DNA of 63,520 nucleotides from an uncultured Lachnospiraceae bacterium (GTDB lineage: Bacteria; Bacillota; Clostridia; Lachnospirales; Lachnospiraceae), in NCBI GenBank assembly GCA_947591245.1, contig CANQCY010000008.1, forward strand, positions 1 through 63,520, in the 5' to 3' direction. Every line of letters begins with the position of its first letter. Position 1 is the first letter of the stretch. The notes under the pieces were generated by a model that was not told where the DNA came from, made no database searches, and saw only the letters and a program-made list of their open reading frames with translations. Below are positions 23,958 to 33,155 of this stretch, piece by piece. Position numbers and translations under genes: made by a program.

Positions 23958-26534
23958 ATGGAACAATATCAGGTGACGGGTATGAGTTGTGCGGCGTGCA
24001 GTTCCCGCGTGGAACGGGCGGTGTTAAAAACGCCGGGCGTGGAGTCTGTGTCAGTGAGCCTTTTGACAAACTCCATGAGCGTGGAAGGGACGGCGGATGC
24101 GCAAAGCGTTATTAAAGCGGTTGAGGATGCGGGCTATCAGGCTCAGTTAAAGCGCAGAGGAAAAACAGGGCGGGGAGATGAAGCATATGCGCAGACGGGC
24201 GCTGCGGCGCCAGATCAGGCGGATATGTTGGAAGATCGCGATACGCCGAAACTTCGCATAAGGTTAATCTGGTCGGTCATATTCCTTGCCATTCTCATGT
24301 ATATTTCCATGGGGAATATGATGTGGGGCTGGTATTTGCCGGAGGCGCTTGAGAAAAATCATATGGCGCTTGGGCTTGTTCAGCTCCTGCTGACAACGGT
24401 GATTATGGTGATCAACCAGCGCTTTTTCATCAGTGGATTCCGTGCGCTGCGGCATCGGGCGCCGAATATGGATACGCTTGTTGCGCTTGGCGCAGGAGCG
24501 GCATATGCGTATAGCCTTTATGGGCTTTTTGGAATGGCATATGCGCTGGCAGCGGGAGATATGGCAGAGATGCACCGGTATATGCATGAGTTGTATTTTG
24601 AATCGGCGGGAACGATATTGACTTTGATAACGGTTGGCAAGACATTGGAAGCGCGTTCCAAAGGCCGGACGACGGACGCGCTCAAGAGCCTTATGCGGCT
24701 TGCGCCCCAGAAAGCGGTATTGCTCGCGGATGGCGTGGAAAAAGAGGTGCCGATTGCACAGGTTAAGAAGGGCGACGTTTTTGTAGTGCGTCCGGGAGAA
24801 AATATTCCTGTGGACGGCATCGTGATAGAGGGAACTGGTTCGGTTAATGAGGCGGCGCTTACCGGAGAGAGCATCCCCGTCGATAAAAAATCGGGCGATA
24901 TTGTTTCGGCGGCGACGATCAATCAGGACGGATTTTTGACATGCCGGGCGGAACGGGTGGGAGAGGATACGACATTGTCCCAGATCATACAGATGGTCAG
25001 CGATGCGTCGGCGACAAAGGCGCCGATAGCAAAGGCTGCAGACCGTGTGTCCGGCGTATTCGTGCCGGTGGTAATCGCGATCGCCATTGCAGCGGCGGTT
25101 GTTTGGATCCTTGCCGGACAGAGCTTTGGGTATGCGCTGGCGAGAGGAATTTCCGTACTTGTCATCAGCTGTCCGTGCGCGCTCGGCCTGGCGACGCCGG
25201 TGGCGATCATGGTAGGAAACGGAGTGGGGGCGAAAAACGGTATATTATTTAAGACGGCGGCATCGTTGGAGGAAACAGGAAAGGCTCAGATCGTCATATT
25301 GGATAAAACGGGGACAATTACTCTTGGCGAGCCGAAAGTGACTGATGTGATAGCTGTGGCGGACGGCGGGGAAGATGAGCTTGTGAAGACGGCGTATGCG
25401 ATGGAACGAAGGAGTGAGCATCCGCTTGCGAAAGCCATCGTGGAGTACGGAGACGGCCAGGGTATACAGGCGCCGGCAGTCAGTGGGTTTAAGGCTGTAT
25501 CAGGATGCGGTTTGCACGGAACATGCGGCGGAAATCGCGTGATTGGCGGCAAACAGGAATACGTGGAAAACGAGGCGGCGTTTCCGAAAACGCTTGTTGA
25601 GGCGGGCGTTCGCCTGTCCGGAGAGGGAAAGACGCCTCTGTTTTTCGCAAAGGATCAAAAGATTCTCGGCTGTATTGCCGTGGCAGACGTTATTAAGGAG
25701 GACAGTCCGCGGGCGATTCAGGAATTGAAAGACATGGGGATCAAAGTAGTGATGCTGACCGGGGACAATGAGAAGACGGCGGAAACAATCGGCAGACAGG
25801 CGGGAGTAGACGAGATTATCGCCGGGGTGCTCCCGGATGGCAAGGAGGAGCAGGTGCGCAAATACGGTGAGCGGGGCAAAGTAATCATGGTGGGCGATGG
25901 GATCAACGATGCTCCGGCATTGACGAGGGCGGATATCGGAATTGCCATTGGCGCAGGAACAGACGTGGCGGTGGATGCCGCCGACGTGGTATTGATGAAA
26001 AGCCGTTTGTCTGATGTTCCGGCGGCGATTCGGCTAAGCCGGGGCGCGCTGAGAAATATCCATGAAAATCTGTTTTGGGCATTTATTTATAATGTAATCG
26101 GCATTCCGCTTGCGGCTGGCGTCTGGATTCCCCTGTTTGGCATTCAGCTCAATCCGATGTTTGGGGCGGCGGCGATGGGGCTTTCCAGTTTTTGCGTAGT
26201 GAGTAATGCCCTGCGATTGAATTTTTTGGATCTGTACCGTGCAAAGCGCCGTTCGAACGTGCAAATGCGCCGCGGCGCCGCGGGGGATGGCATAATAAAA
26301 TCTGTAGAAAAGGAGAAAAAAAGCATGAAAAAGACAATGAAAATCGAGGGAATGATGTGCGGACATTGTGAGGCCAGGGTGAAAAAGAGCCTTGAAGCGC
26401 TGGAGGGCGTAGAAAGCGCTGTTGTAAGCCATGAAAACGGAACGGCGGAAGTGGCGCTGTCAGCGGAGGTTCCGGATGAGGCGCTCAGGAAAGCGGTGGA
26501 GGATCAGGACTACCGGGTAGTCCTGATCCAGTAA
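23958..26534 (+). CDS. copA: Copper-exporting P1B-type ATPase with C-terminal CopZ-like domain
   Basis: Exports Cu(I) using ATP. The 858 residues contain an N-terminal heavy-metal domain (GMSCAACS, C11 and C14), eight membrane segments, TGES, the transport motif CPC (405-407), the phosphorylated Asp in DKTGT (D449), SEHPLAKA and GDGINDAP. Unusually, a second metal domain is attached after the last membrane segment through a basic linker: GMMCGHCEARV (C801, C804). The ATG is chosen for AGGAGGTG nine bases upstream; a GTG four codons earlier overlaps that SD. Operon with csoR. The C-terminal domain also has its own start signals. Confidence 0.95.
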   Translation: MEQYQVTGMSCAACSSRVERAVLKTPGVESVSVSLLTNSMSVEGTADAQSVIKAVEDAGYQAQLKRRGKTGRGDEAYAQTGAAAPDQADMLEDRDTPKLRIRLIWSVIFLAILMYISMGNMMWGWYLPEALEKNHMALGLVQLLLTTVIMVINQRFFISGFRALRHRAPNMDTLVALGAGAAYAYSLYGLFGMAYALAAGDMAEMHRYMHELYFESAGTILTLITVGKTLEARSKGRTTDALKSLMRLAPQKAVLLADGVEKEVPIAQVKKGDVFVVRPGENIPVDGIVIEGTGSVNEAALTGESIPVDKKSGDIVSAATINQDGFLTCRAERVGEDTTLSQIIQMVSDASATKAPIAKAADRVSGVFVPVVIAIAIAAAVVWILAGQSFGYALARGISVLVISCPCALGLATPVAIMVGNGVGAKNGILFKTAASLEETGKAQIVILDKTGTITLGEPKVTDVIAVADGGEDELVKTAYAMERRSEHPLAKAIVEYGDGQGIQAPAVSGFKAVSGCGLHGTCGGNRVIGGKQEYVENEAAFPKTLVEAGVRLSGEGKTPLFFAKDQKILGCIAVADVIKEDSPRAIQELKDMGIKVVMLTGDNEKTAETIGRQAGVDEIIAGVLPDGKEEQVRKYGERGKVIMVGDGINDAPALTRADIGIAIGAGTDVAVDAADVVLMKSRLSDVPAAIRLSRGALRNIHENLFWAFIYNVIGIPLAAGVWIPLFGIQLNPMFGAAAMGLSSFCVVSNALRLNFLDLYRAKRRSNVQMRRGAAGDGIIKSVEKEKKSMKKTMKIEGMMCGHCEARVKKSLEALEGVESAVVSHENGTAEVALSAEVPDEALRKAVEDQDYRVVLIQ
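26325..26534 (+). CDS. Nested CopZ-like copper chaperone inside copA (internal start)
   Basis: In the copA frame an ATG is preceded by GAAAAGGAG with nine bases between, a better SD site than many real starts here. Translation from it would give a 69-residue protein, the usual size of CopZ, with MKIEGMMCGHCEARV and a ferredoxin-like HMA fold. This suggests an ancestral copA-copZ pair whose copA stop was lost, or one gene making both a fused and a free chaperone. That both products exist is inference; the fusion and the SD site are seen directly. Confidence 0.55.
   Translation: MKKTMKIEGMMCGHCEARVKKSLEALEGVESAVVSHENGTAEVALSAEVPDEALRKAVEDQDYRVVLIQ
26502..26530 (+). other. Perfect hairpin overlapping the last codons of copA
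   Basis: GGATCAGGACTAC and its exact complement surround a CGG loop: 13 paired bases within the final codons of copA, ending just before the stop. No T tract follows on either strand. It may stabilise the 3' end or help stop transcription between the convergent copA and the BIG2 gene. Confidence 0.7.
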
Positions 26535-26542
26535 GCATGATG

Positions 26543-27187
26543 CTATTCATCAAAATCCGGTTCTGAATCATCATCATCGAAATCGGGGAGAACGACAACA
26601 TTGCACGACGCTTTTTGTCCGCTGGCTAGAAGCGTCGCTGTGATTGTTGCATGCCCGGGAGAGATTGCAGTTGCAAAACCTTTGGAATTAACTGTAACTA
26701 TGTCCGGATCAGAGGATTCAAACACGGGAATCTCCTGTGAGATATTCGGCTTGATCAGAACCGGTAATTTTAGCGTTTCAGAAACATCGAGCCGGATTTT
26801 GGGCGAGAAAAATTTGATGCTGACAGCAGAAGGAGTCACCCTGACGTTTGTTTTTAATGTGCGGACAAGCTTGGACTTACGGTTGTATATACTTGCGCGT
26901 ATCTGGGTGGTTCCCAAATTTTGAGCCGTAATGACGGCTGTTTTCGATGTCGGTTTATTTGTTTTTACCGAAACGATATTTTCGTTATCCGAAGCAAATT
27001 TTACGGTATGTTTTTTCTTCAGGTTATAAACCCGGATGGTATAAGTTTCGCTTTTTGTAAGCGCGAGCTTTTTTACGTTCAGCTTCGTCTTTTTAACCGC
27101 GCAGCCTCCCGCGGCAGACTGAACCGCAATGCCGAAAGAGAGCATGAAAACAAAGCTCAATACAAAATAAAATAATTTATGTTTCAT
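26543..27187 (-). CDS. Secreted BIG2-type (Ig-like) protein
   Basis: Exported 214-residue protein with signal peptide (to about residue 25, hydrophobic FVLSFVFMLSFGIAV) and two Ig-like repeats of the BIG2 type: ALTKSETYTIRV and AQNLGTTQIRA in the first, LDVSETLKLPV and ATAISPGHATITATL in the second. The C-terminus is a run of Asp and Glu, perhaps binding calcium or repelling the wall. No sortase signal. It converges on copA with eight bases between. Probably a surface or matrix protein of unknown partner. Confidence 0.8.
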   Translation of the reverse strand: MKHKLFYFVLSFVFMLSFGIAVQSAAGGCAVKKTKLNVKKLALTKSETYTIRVYNLKKKHTVKFASDNENIVSVKTNKPTSKTAVITAQNLGTTQIRASIYNRKSKLVRTLKTNVRVTPSAVSIKFFSPKIRLDVSETLKLPVLIKPNISQEIPVFESSDPDIVTVNSKGFATAISPGHATITATLLASGQKASCNVVVLPDFDDDDSEPDFDE

Positions 27188-27325
27188 ATCCGTCCAACCT
27201 TTCCGTCTGATAAAATCTAATAAAATAAAGATAACAGCAAGCTATGGCATAATAATGTCACAAAAACGACATACAAATCCCTTATAAAGGAAATACATAA
27301 TTTTTGTGAGGAAGGAGAGTTGAAT

Positions 27326-28015
27326 ATGCAGTATATACTGATTGCGGACGATAATGAGGATATTCGGGAAGTGCTCGGAACCTATGTAGTGAAGGAGGGG
27401 TTTGAGCCGGTGCTGGCGAAGGATGGGATCGAGGCAGTTGAGATGTTCAAGAAATGCAATCCCGCGGTGGTGCTTCTGGATATTATGATGCCCGGCATGG
27501 ATGGTTACAAGGTCTGTAAGAAAATACGGGAGACTTCGGAGGCGCCGATCATACTTATTACGGCGAAGGGCGAGGACTATGAGCGCGTGATGGGACTGGA
27601 TATCGGGGCGGATGATTATGTGGTCAAGCCGTTTAGTCCGAGCGAGGTGATGGCGAGAGTGCGCGCGGTGTTGCGAAGGATGGGGCGCGTGTCGGGGGAA
27701 TCAGACAAAAAAGTGCTTACAGTCGGCGATTTGACGATTAATATTGATGCATACACGGTGTTTGTCGGAGCGGAAAAGGTGCCAATGACGAAAAAAGAGG
27801 TAGAGACTATGTGGATCCTTGCGGAAAATCCGAGCAAGGTGTTTACGAGGGACAATTTGCTCGACAGCCTCTGGGGGCAGGATTACTTTGGCGACAGCCG
27901 TACGGTGGATTCGCATATAAAAAGGCTTCGTGCGAAGCTGGATAAGGTGGAGCATCCGGGCTGGGAAATCAAGACGATATGGGGGCTTGGTTATAAATTT
28001 GAGATTAATGTCTGA
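27326..28015 (+). CDS. OmpR/PhoB-family response regulator
   Basis: Two-domain regulator of 229 residues: receiver (acidic DDNEDI, phosphorylated D52 in LLDIMMPG, ITAKG, VKPFSPS) and a winged-helix DNA-binding domain (SRTVDSHIKRLRAKLD). GAAGGAGAG lies at good spacing before the ATG; a TTG two codons earlier is too close. The cognate kinase follows after 12 bases. The target genes are not known; the hydrogenase downstream and envelope genes around are candidates. Confidence 0.95.
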   Translation: MQYILIADDNEDIREVLGTYVVKEGFEPVLAKDGIEAVEMFKKCNPAVVLLDIMMPGMDGYKVCKKIRETSEAPIILITAKGEDYERVMGLDIGADDYVVKPFSPSEVMARVRAVLRRMGRVSGESDKKVLTVGDLTINIDAYTVFVGAEKVPMTKKEVETMWILAENPSKVFTRDNLLDSLWGQDYFGDSRTVDSHIKRLRAKLDKVEHPGWEIKTIWGLGYKFEINV

Positions 28016-28027
28016 TGGAGGTTTGCG

Positions 28028-29491
28028 TTGAAGAAAATATTCTGGAGGGTCGGTATCTATTTCGCCGTTGCACTCGTCACATTGACCGCGGTGACAGGGC
28101 TTATCTTTACAAGATTTAACCGGCGGAATATTATGGGGGTTTATAAAGATGAATTAAAGAGCCTTGCCCGAAGCGTGTCAGAACGCGTTAATGAGGCGAT
28201 GCAGGAAAATGACAGCGCGGACTTTTACATTTATCTCAGCGCGCTCAAAGATTTTGGAGAACTGCGCAATACCGATATTTGGATACTGGCAAATCCCACG
28301 GCGGAAGAGCCTCTGGATGAAGCCTATACAAATGTAGATGTAAAGACGCTGAATGTTCGGGAAAATAATATGAATGCGTTGATTCAGGCGGCATTCGATG
28401 GCAAGACGAAAAGCTATAGCGGATATGACGGTATTTATGAAATGGATATGATGCATCTTGCCACTCCCGTAAAAAATAACCGCGGAGAGAATGTGGGGGT
28501 TATTTTGGTGATCGGGCAGATGGATTACCGGAAAGCATCTGTCGTGCAGTATGAAAAATATATGCTTTTCAGTATACTGATCGCATTGGTCGTTTCTCTT
28601 GTGATCGCCGCTTTTTTTTCCAGACAGCTTGTGCGCCCGATTATCCGGGTCAAAGAGATTGCGCTCCGCATGGCGGCGGGCGAATATGCACAGAAGACGC
28701 GGATAAAGCGGCGGGATGAACTTGGCATGCTGGCAGACAGTATGGATATTTTGTCGGAGAAGCTTGTTGAAGCTAAGAATTTCAGGGACAATCTGGAGCA
28801 GAACCGCCGTGATTTTTTCTCCAACGTATCTCACGAGCTGCGGACGCCGATTACGGTTGTCAAAGGATATGTAGAGACGCTGGCGGATGGATATGTAGAG
28901 GATGAGCAAAAACGGAGTGAGTATTATGAGCGGATTTTGAATGAATGCGCCGGTATGGAACGGCTTGTGTCTGATCTTCTTATCTTGTCAAAAATGCAAA
29001 ATCCGGACTTTGAACTGGAATGCGAGATATTAAATGTGATTGCGGTTATGCAGGATGCGATGCGAAGCATGCGCGTCCTTATGAGGGAGAAGGGGATTCG
29101 GGCAATATTGGACTATGAGGACGAATGCTCGCTTATCGAAGGAGATTATGACAGGATCCGTCAGCTTTTTCTTCTGCTTCTGCAAAATGCGGTGAAATAT
29201 GCGGATGAGGATACAGACATTCATGTGAGGGTTGGCAGGGAGGATGGCCAGATCACGGTGGAGGTAGAAGATACGGGGACGCCGGTGCAGAAATCCGAAT
29301 GGAATAATATTTTTGAAAAGTTTTACCGCGGAAATAATCGCGGAAATAAAGATGGTTCCGGTCTTGGATTGGTGGTGGCGCGTCATATCGTCGAGCGTCA
29401 TTTCGGAAAAATATGGGTGACGAGCGATGAGGTGAGCCGTACCAGTTTTTATGTGAGCCTGCCGGAAGCGGCTGCGCCGGATGAAATATAA
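28028..29491 (+). CDS. Membrane sensor histidine kinase
   Basis: Partner of the preceding regulator, 487 residues. Topology: membrane segment (about 8-30), extracytoplasmic sensor (about 31-170), second membrane segment (about 178-198), HAMP (FSRQLVRPI onwards), HisKA with phosphorylated H269 in VSHELRTP, and ATPase with NAVKYA, DTG and GSGLGL. Starts at TTG after TGGAGG. The sensor resembles a Cache/sCache-like fold in size, but the signal cannot be read from the sequence. Confidence 0.94.
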   Translation: MKKIFWRVGIYFAVALVTLTAVTGLIFTRFNRRNIMGVYKDELKSLARSVSERVNEAMQENDSADFYIYLSALKDFGELRNTDIWILANPTAEEPLDEAYTNVDVKTLNVRENNMNALIQAAFDGKTKSYSGYDGIYEMDMMHLATPVKNNRGENVGVILVIGQMDYRKASVVQYEKYMLFSILIALVVSLVIAAFFSRQLVRPIIRVKEIALRMAAGEYAQKTRIKRRDELGMLADSMDILSEKLVEAKNFRDNLEQNRRDFFSNVSHELRTPITVVKGYVETLADGYVEDEQKRSEYYERILNECAGMERLVSDLLILSKMQNPDFELECEILNVIAVMQDAMRSMRVLMREKGIRAILDYEDECSLIEGDYDRIRQLFLLLLQNAVKYADEDTDIHVRVGREDGQITVEVEDTGTPVQKSEWNNIFEKFYRGNNRGNKDGSGLGLVVARHIVERHFGKIWVTSDEVSRTSFYVSLPEAAAPDEI

Positions 29492-29504
29492 TGAGCCGCC
29501 TGAC

Positions 29505-29533
29505 TGGACAATTCCATGCATTTATGTTATGAT
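29505..29533 (+). promoter_or_regulatory. Promoter for the hydrogenase gene
   Basis: TGGACA and TATGAT with a 17-base spacer in the gap after the kinase gene; the leader to the hydrogenase start is about 90 bases and holds a small GGC/GCC hairpin. Confidence 0.55.
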
Positions 29534-29625
29534 GTCAGGGTCAAGAGGCATTTCGCCTTTGGTATTATACATAGTAGTATATTGGCATTGCCGGCTTGTT
29601 CCATAAAACAAAAGGAGAGAACAGA

Positions 29626-31131
29626 ATGAGAGGTATAGAAACCCCTATAACGAAAATCCGCCGTCAGGTTTTTACCGAAGTGGCAAAGGTTGCGTTCGAG
29701 TCTGATAATATTAAGGATGATATCGAGGCGATACCCTATAAAATCACGCCGTCCGATGTGCCGCTGTACCGCGACAGCATTTACCGCGAGCGCGCGATCG
29801 CCGGCGAGCGCGTCCGCCTTGCAATGGGTATGTCGCTTCGGCCGGAGAGCCAGCCGGTACATGTTACGAGCGGTCTGAGCGAGAGCAATATTTCGGACAA
29901 ATATTATGAGCCCCCATTGATGCAGGTTATCCCTTCCGCCTGTGCGATGTGTGAGGATAATGTCTATCAGGTGACGGATCAGTGCCGTGGCTGCGTGGCG
30001 CATCCATGCTACGAAGTGTGCCCGACGGGGGCGATACATATGGAAAACGGACGTTCCGTGATCGATGCGGATAAATGTGTAAAATGTGGAAAATGCAAGG
30101 CAATATGCCCATATGATGCGATTGCAAAAAAAGTGCGCCCATGTGCGTCGGCATGCGGGGTAAAGGCGATTGACAGTGATGAACACGGACGCGCGCGGAT
30201 CAATGACGACATCTGCGTGGAATGCGGACAGTGCATGGTCAACTGCCCATTTGGCGCAATTGCGGATAAATCACAGATTTTCCAGCTCGCTCGCGCGCTC
30301 CGGAAGGGAGACAAGATTATCGCGGAGCTGGCGCCCGCTGTGATCGGACAGTTTGGTACAGACGTCCGGTTGTGGAAGATTAAGGCGGCGTTAAAAGAAA
30401 TTGGCTTTGCCGAGGTGTTTGAAGTGGCTCTCGGCGCAGATATTGGCGCAATCACGGAAGCGAGGCATTATGTGCATGAGGTAAAGACGGGAAAACTTCC
30501 GTTTCTTCTGACGTCGTGCTGTCCGGCATGGTCGGTGCTTGCCAAACGTACGCTTCCGCAGGATATGGTGGAGGCAGTGTCCAGCGCGCTTACTCCGATG
30601 GTTGCCACAGCCCGCTCGATTAAACAAAAGCATCCGGATGCAAGAGTTGTCTTTGTCGGCCCGTGTGCGGCAAAAAAGCTGGAAGCTTCCCGCGAAGCCG
30701 TGCGGAGCGATGTGGATTTCGTCATTACATTCGAGGAGCTTGCCGCTATTTTCGAGGCAAAGGGAATCGATATGGAGACATATGAGGCAGAGGAGCCGAT
30801 TCATGATGCGACCGGCGCAGGACGGGGATATGGAGTAGCCGGAGGCGTGGCGAATGCGATTGAAAAATGCATCAACGAATATTATCCGGATACGGAGGTG
30901 CTGATCGAGCATGTGGAAGGTCTGAGCGAGTGCCAGAAGATGCTTCTCATGGCAAAAGCAGGAAAGAAAGACGGATGCCTGATCGAGGGCATGGGTTGTC
31001 CGGGCGGATGCGTGGCAGGGGCCGGAACGAATATTCAGATTGCGAAAGGAGCGCAGGCAGTCAGGAAGTTTGTAAAGGATTCGACCGTGCCGCTCCCGCC
31101 GAAAGAATATTCGGAAATACAGCTTCCATAA
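29626..31131 (+). CDS. Monomeric [FeFe]-hydrogenase, group-B-like
   Basis: Iron-only hydrogenase for H2 production or uptake with ferredoxin-type partners. An N-terminal Fe-S region of about 16 cysteines (including CVKCGKCKAIC and CVECGQCMVNC) suggests several [4Fe-4S] clusters. The H-cluster motifs are TSCCPAW, VGPCAAKK and EGMGCPGGCVAG, which differ from group A (TSCCPGW, MPCxxKK, MACPGGC) and match the little-studied group B. 501 residues from the ATG after AAAGGAGAG. No maturase genes (hydE, hydF, hydG) are nearby. It stands alone between a promoter and a terminator. Group assignment is by motif memory. Confidence 0.92.
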   Translation: MRGIETPITKIRRQVFTEVAKVAFESDNIKDDIEAIPYKITPSDVPLYRDSIYRERAIAGERVRLAMGMSLRPESQPVHVTSGLSESNISDKYYEPPLMQVIPSACAMCEDNVYQVTDQCRGCVAHPCYEVCPTGAIHMENGRSVIDADKCVKCGKCKAICPYDAIAKKVRPCASACGVKAIDSDEHGRARINDDICVECGQCMVNCPFGAIADKSQIFQLARALRKGDKIIAELAPAVIGQFGTDVRLWKIKAALKEIGFAEVFEVALGADIGAITEARHYVHEVKTGKLPFLLTSCCPAWSVLAKRTLPQDMVEAVSSALTPMVATARSIKQKHPDARVVFVGPCAAKKLEASREAVRSDVDFVITFEELAAIFEAKGIDMETYEAEEPIHDATGAGRGYGVAGGVANAIEKCINEYYPDTEVLIEHVEGLSECQKMLLMAKAGKKDGCLIEGMGCPGGCVAGAGTNIQIAKGAQAVRKFVKDSTVPLPPKEYSEIQLP

Positions 31132-31141
31132 ATGCAGAAGG

Positions 31142-31178
31142 AAAGGACGAAACACAGGAAGAGGGTTTCGTCCTTTTT
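31142..31178 (+). terminator. Terminator after the hydrogenase gene
   Basis: A perfect 12-bp stem (AAAGGACGAAAC and complement), 11-base loop, ending in a T run. Confidence 0.88.
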
Positions 31179-31199
31179 GGGAGATGAATGGAGGGCATT

Positions 31200-33155
31200 A
31201 TGAAGGGGAAAAATAGAATCGCAGCGGTATTATTGGGACTGGTGCTGGCGGCCGTTCCGCTTATTGTCAGCGCATATTATTATGAAATCGGCCTGATGGA
31301 ATTTCCATGGTTTGCAGATTCTGAAAAGGCGTATGATTTCTTTTTATACTGGAAAGGACAGGCTCTGATTCTGCTTTGCGGACTGCTGGCGCTGTGTGCG
31401 GCGGTAAAGCTGTTTGCCGCGAAAGATAATAAGCGCGCCGCTTTTGACGGGCGATGGTTTGATAAAAGGTATATCATCGCTCTCGCTGTTTATTTTGGAA
31501 CCGCCGTATTATCCACAGCGCTGTCGGAGCATAAGGACATGGCTGTCCGGGGCGGTTACGAACAGTGGGAAGGCATAATAATTATTGCAGCGTACGTTGC
31601 CGTGCTGTTTTTTGCATATTATTTCGTCAGTGGAAAAACGGAGATCAATATCGTCATCTGGGCGCTGTTTGCGGGAGTGTTGGCGATGTCCGTCCTTGGT
31701 GCAGGGCAGTTTTTCAAAAGAGATTTTTTCCGCGGAGAGGCGGGACAGAGCGTAATGAATTTTATGCTGGATCGAAAGCTTAAATTTACATTTGCTTTTG
31801 AACCCGGCAGAGTGTATGCTACCCTGTATAACCCCAATTACGTCGGTTCCTATGTGGCTCTCGTCATGCCGGTTGTGCTGTCGCTTATTTCCATGAAGAA
31901 ACGCCGCTGCTTCATGCTGAAGAATGTGCTGGCGGCGCTGACGGCGGCGCTGCTCGGCATTATGCTGGCCGGCTCGGAATCTGTGACCGGCTTTCTCGGC
32001 GTATTCGCATCCTTTGTTTTGCTGGCGGCGTTTGCGGTCATGCACAATAAAACCCATCCTCAAAGAATATGGATCGCTGCGGGGATCTGTGCTGCGGCTC
32101 TGGCAGCGGCGGTCTGGTTTAACCGTCCGGTGTTTGAATATGGTTTTAATAAGATTGTTAATCCGACGCCCAACAATTTTCTGATCAAGAGCATGGAGCC
32201 GGAGGGAGAGTATTTGCAGATACGGACAGTGGAAGACGACCTCCTGAAATTAAAAATCAGGGCGACGGAGACAGGCTGTCAGTACGAGGCGGTCGATGGA
32301 GACGGGAAAAAGGTGGGAACGTATGAGGGCGAGGAAGCCAATGTAACAAAATTTGACGATCAGAGGTTTTCGGGGATTGAGTGTGAAGCAAAGTCCATAC
32401 AGGCGAGCGGCATTTTAAACGCCGTGGATGTGAAAACGCCGTCGACCGGGAAAAGCTATACCGTTGTTCTTGGCGGCGAAACGGCTGGCGAAGGTATGCC
32501 GCAGGCGGAGTATCGCATATATAATCCGTTTCAGAAAGTGGATGAGCTGAGGCATATTCCCAGTGTGGGATTTGAGAAAAATCAGCATTTCGGAAGCCGC
32601 CGGGGATATTTGTGGTCCCGCACCTTCCCTCTTTTGCCGAAGCATATTTTGCTTGGTTCCGGCCCCAATACGTTTGTATATGAATTTCCCAATGATGATT
32701 ATGTGGGAATGAAAAATGTGGGATATGAGGCAAATATCGTAACGAAGCCGCACAATATGTTTATGCAGATCTGGGTTCAGACCGGACTCTTGTCTCTGAT
32801 TGCATTTCTGGCGCTGTATGTACTGTATTTTGCGGACAGCATGAAGCAGTATTTCAGAAAGGCGGAATACACTCGGTTAGAGGTGGTCGGAATCGGCATC
32901 CTGCTCGGTACGTTCGGGTATCTGGCGACAGGCCTTGCCAATGATTCCACAGTGGCTGTGGCGCCGGTATACTGGTGCCTGCTGGGAGTGGGTATGGCGG
33001 TGAATCGCTTTAATAAGGCGGAGCGCGTGCGCGCATTGAAAAAAGAAAAGGCGTCCGTGCAGAAAAATGCCCCCAAGACAGGGAATGCCCGGAAAAACGG
33101 AAATGTGCGAAAAAGCAAGCAGGGAAACGGACGGAATGTAAAACATGGAAGGTGA
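31200..33155 (+). CDS. O-antigen ligase/polymerase-like membrane protein
   Basis: Integral membrane protein of 651 residues with some ten hydrophobic segments. The Wzy_C-type region includes GSGPNTFVYEF and PHNMFMQIWVQTGL, features of O-antigen ligases and related polysaccharide polymerases. Between the N- and C-terminal membrane halves is a predicted extracytoplasmic segment of about 150-190 residues (from roughly residue 310), much longer than usual. The tail is basic (Lys, Arg, Asn repeats). A Gram-positive lacks LPS, so it may polymerise or attach a surface glycan. ATG has GGAGGG five bases upstream. Stop overlaps the radical SAM gene. Confidence 0.8.
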   Translation: MKGKNRIAAVLLGLVLAAVPLIVSAYYYEIGLMEFPWFADSEKAYDFFLYWKGQALILLCGLLALCAAVKLFAAKDNKRAAFDGRWFDKRYIIALAVYFGTAVLSTALSEHKDMAVRGGYEQWEGIIIIAAYVAVLFFAYYFVSGKTEINIVIWALFAGVLAMSVLGAGQFFKRDFFRGEAGQSVMNFMLDRKLKFTFAFEPGRVYATLYNPNYVGSYVALVMPVVLSLISMKKRRCFMLKNVLAALTAALLGIMLAGSESVTGFLGVFASFVLLAAFAVMHNKTHPQRIWIAAGICAAALAAAVWFNRPVFEYGFNKIVNPTPNNFLIKSMEPEGEYLQIRTVEDDLLKLKIRATETGCQYEAVDGDGKKVGTYEGEEANVTKFDDQRFSGIECEAKSIQASGILNAVDVKTPSTGKSYTVVLGGETAGEGMPQAEYRIYNPFQKVDELRHIPSVGFEKNQHFGSRRGYLWSRTFPLLPKHILLGSGPNTFVYEFPNDDYVGMKNVGYEANIVTKPHNMFMQIWVQTGLLSLIAFLALYVLYFADSMKQYFRKAEYTRLEVVGIGILLGTFGYLATGLANDSTVAVAPVYWCLLGVGMAVNRFNKAERVRALKKEKASVQKNAPKTGNARKNGNVRKSKQGNGRNVKHGR

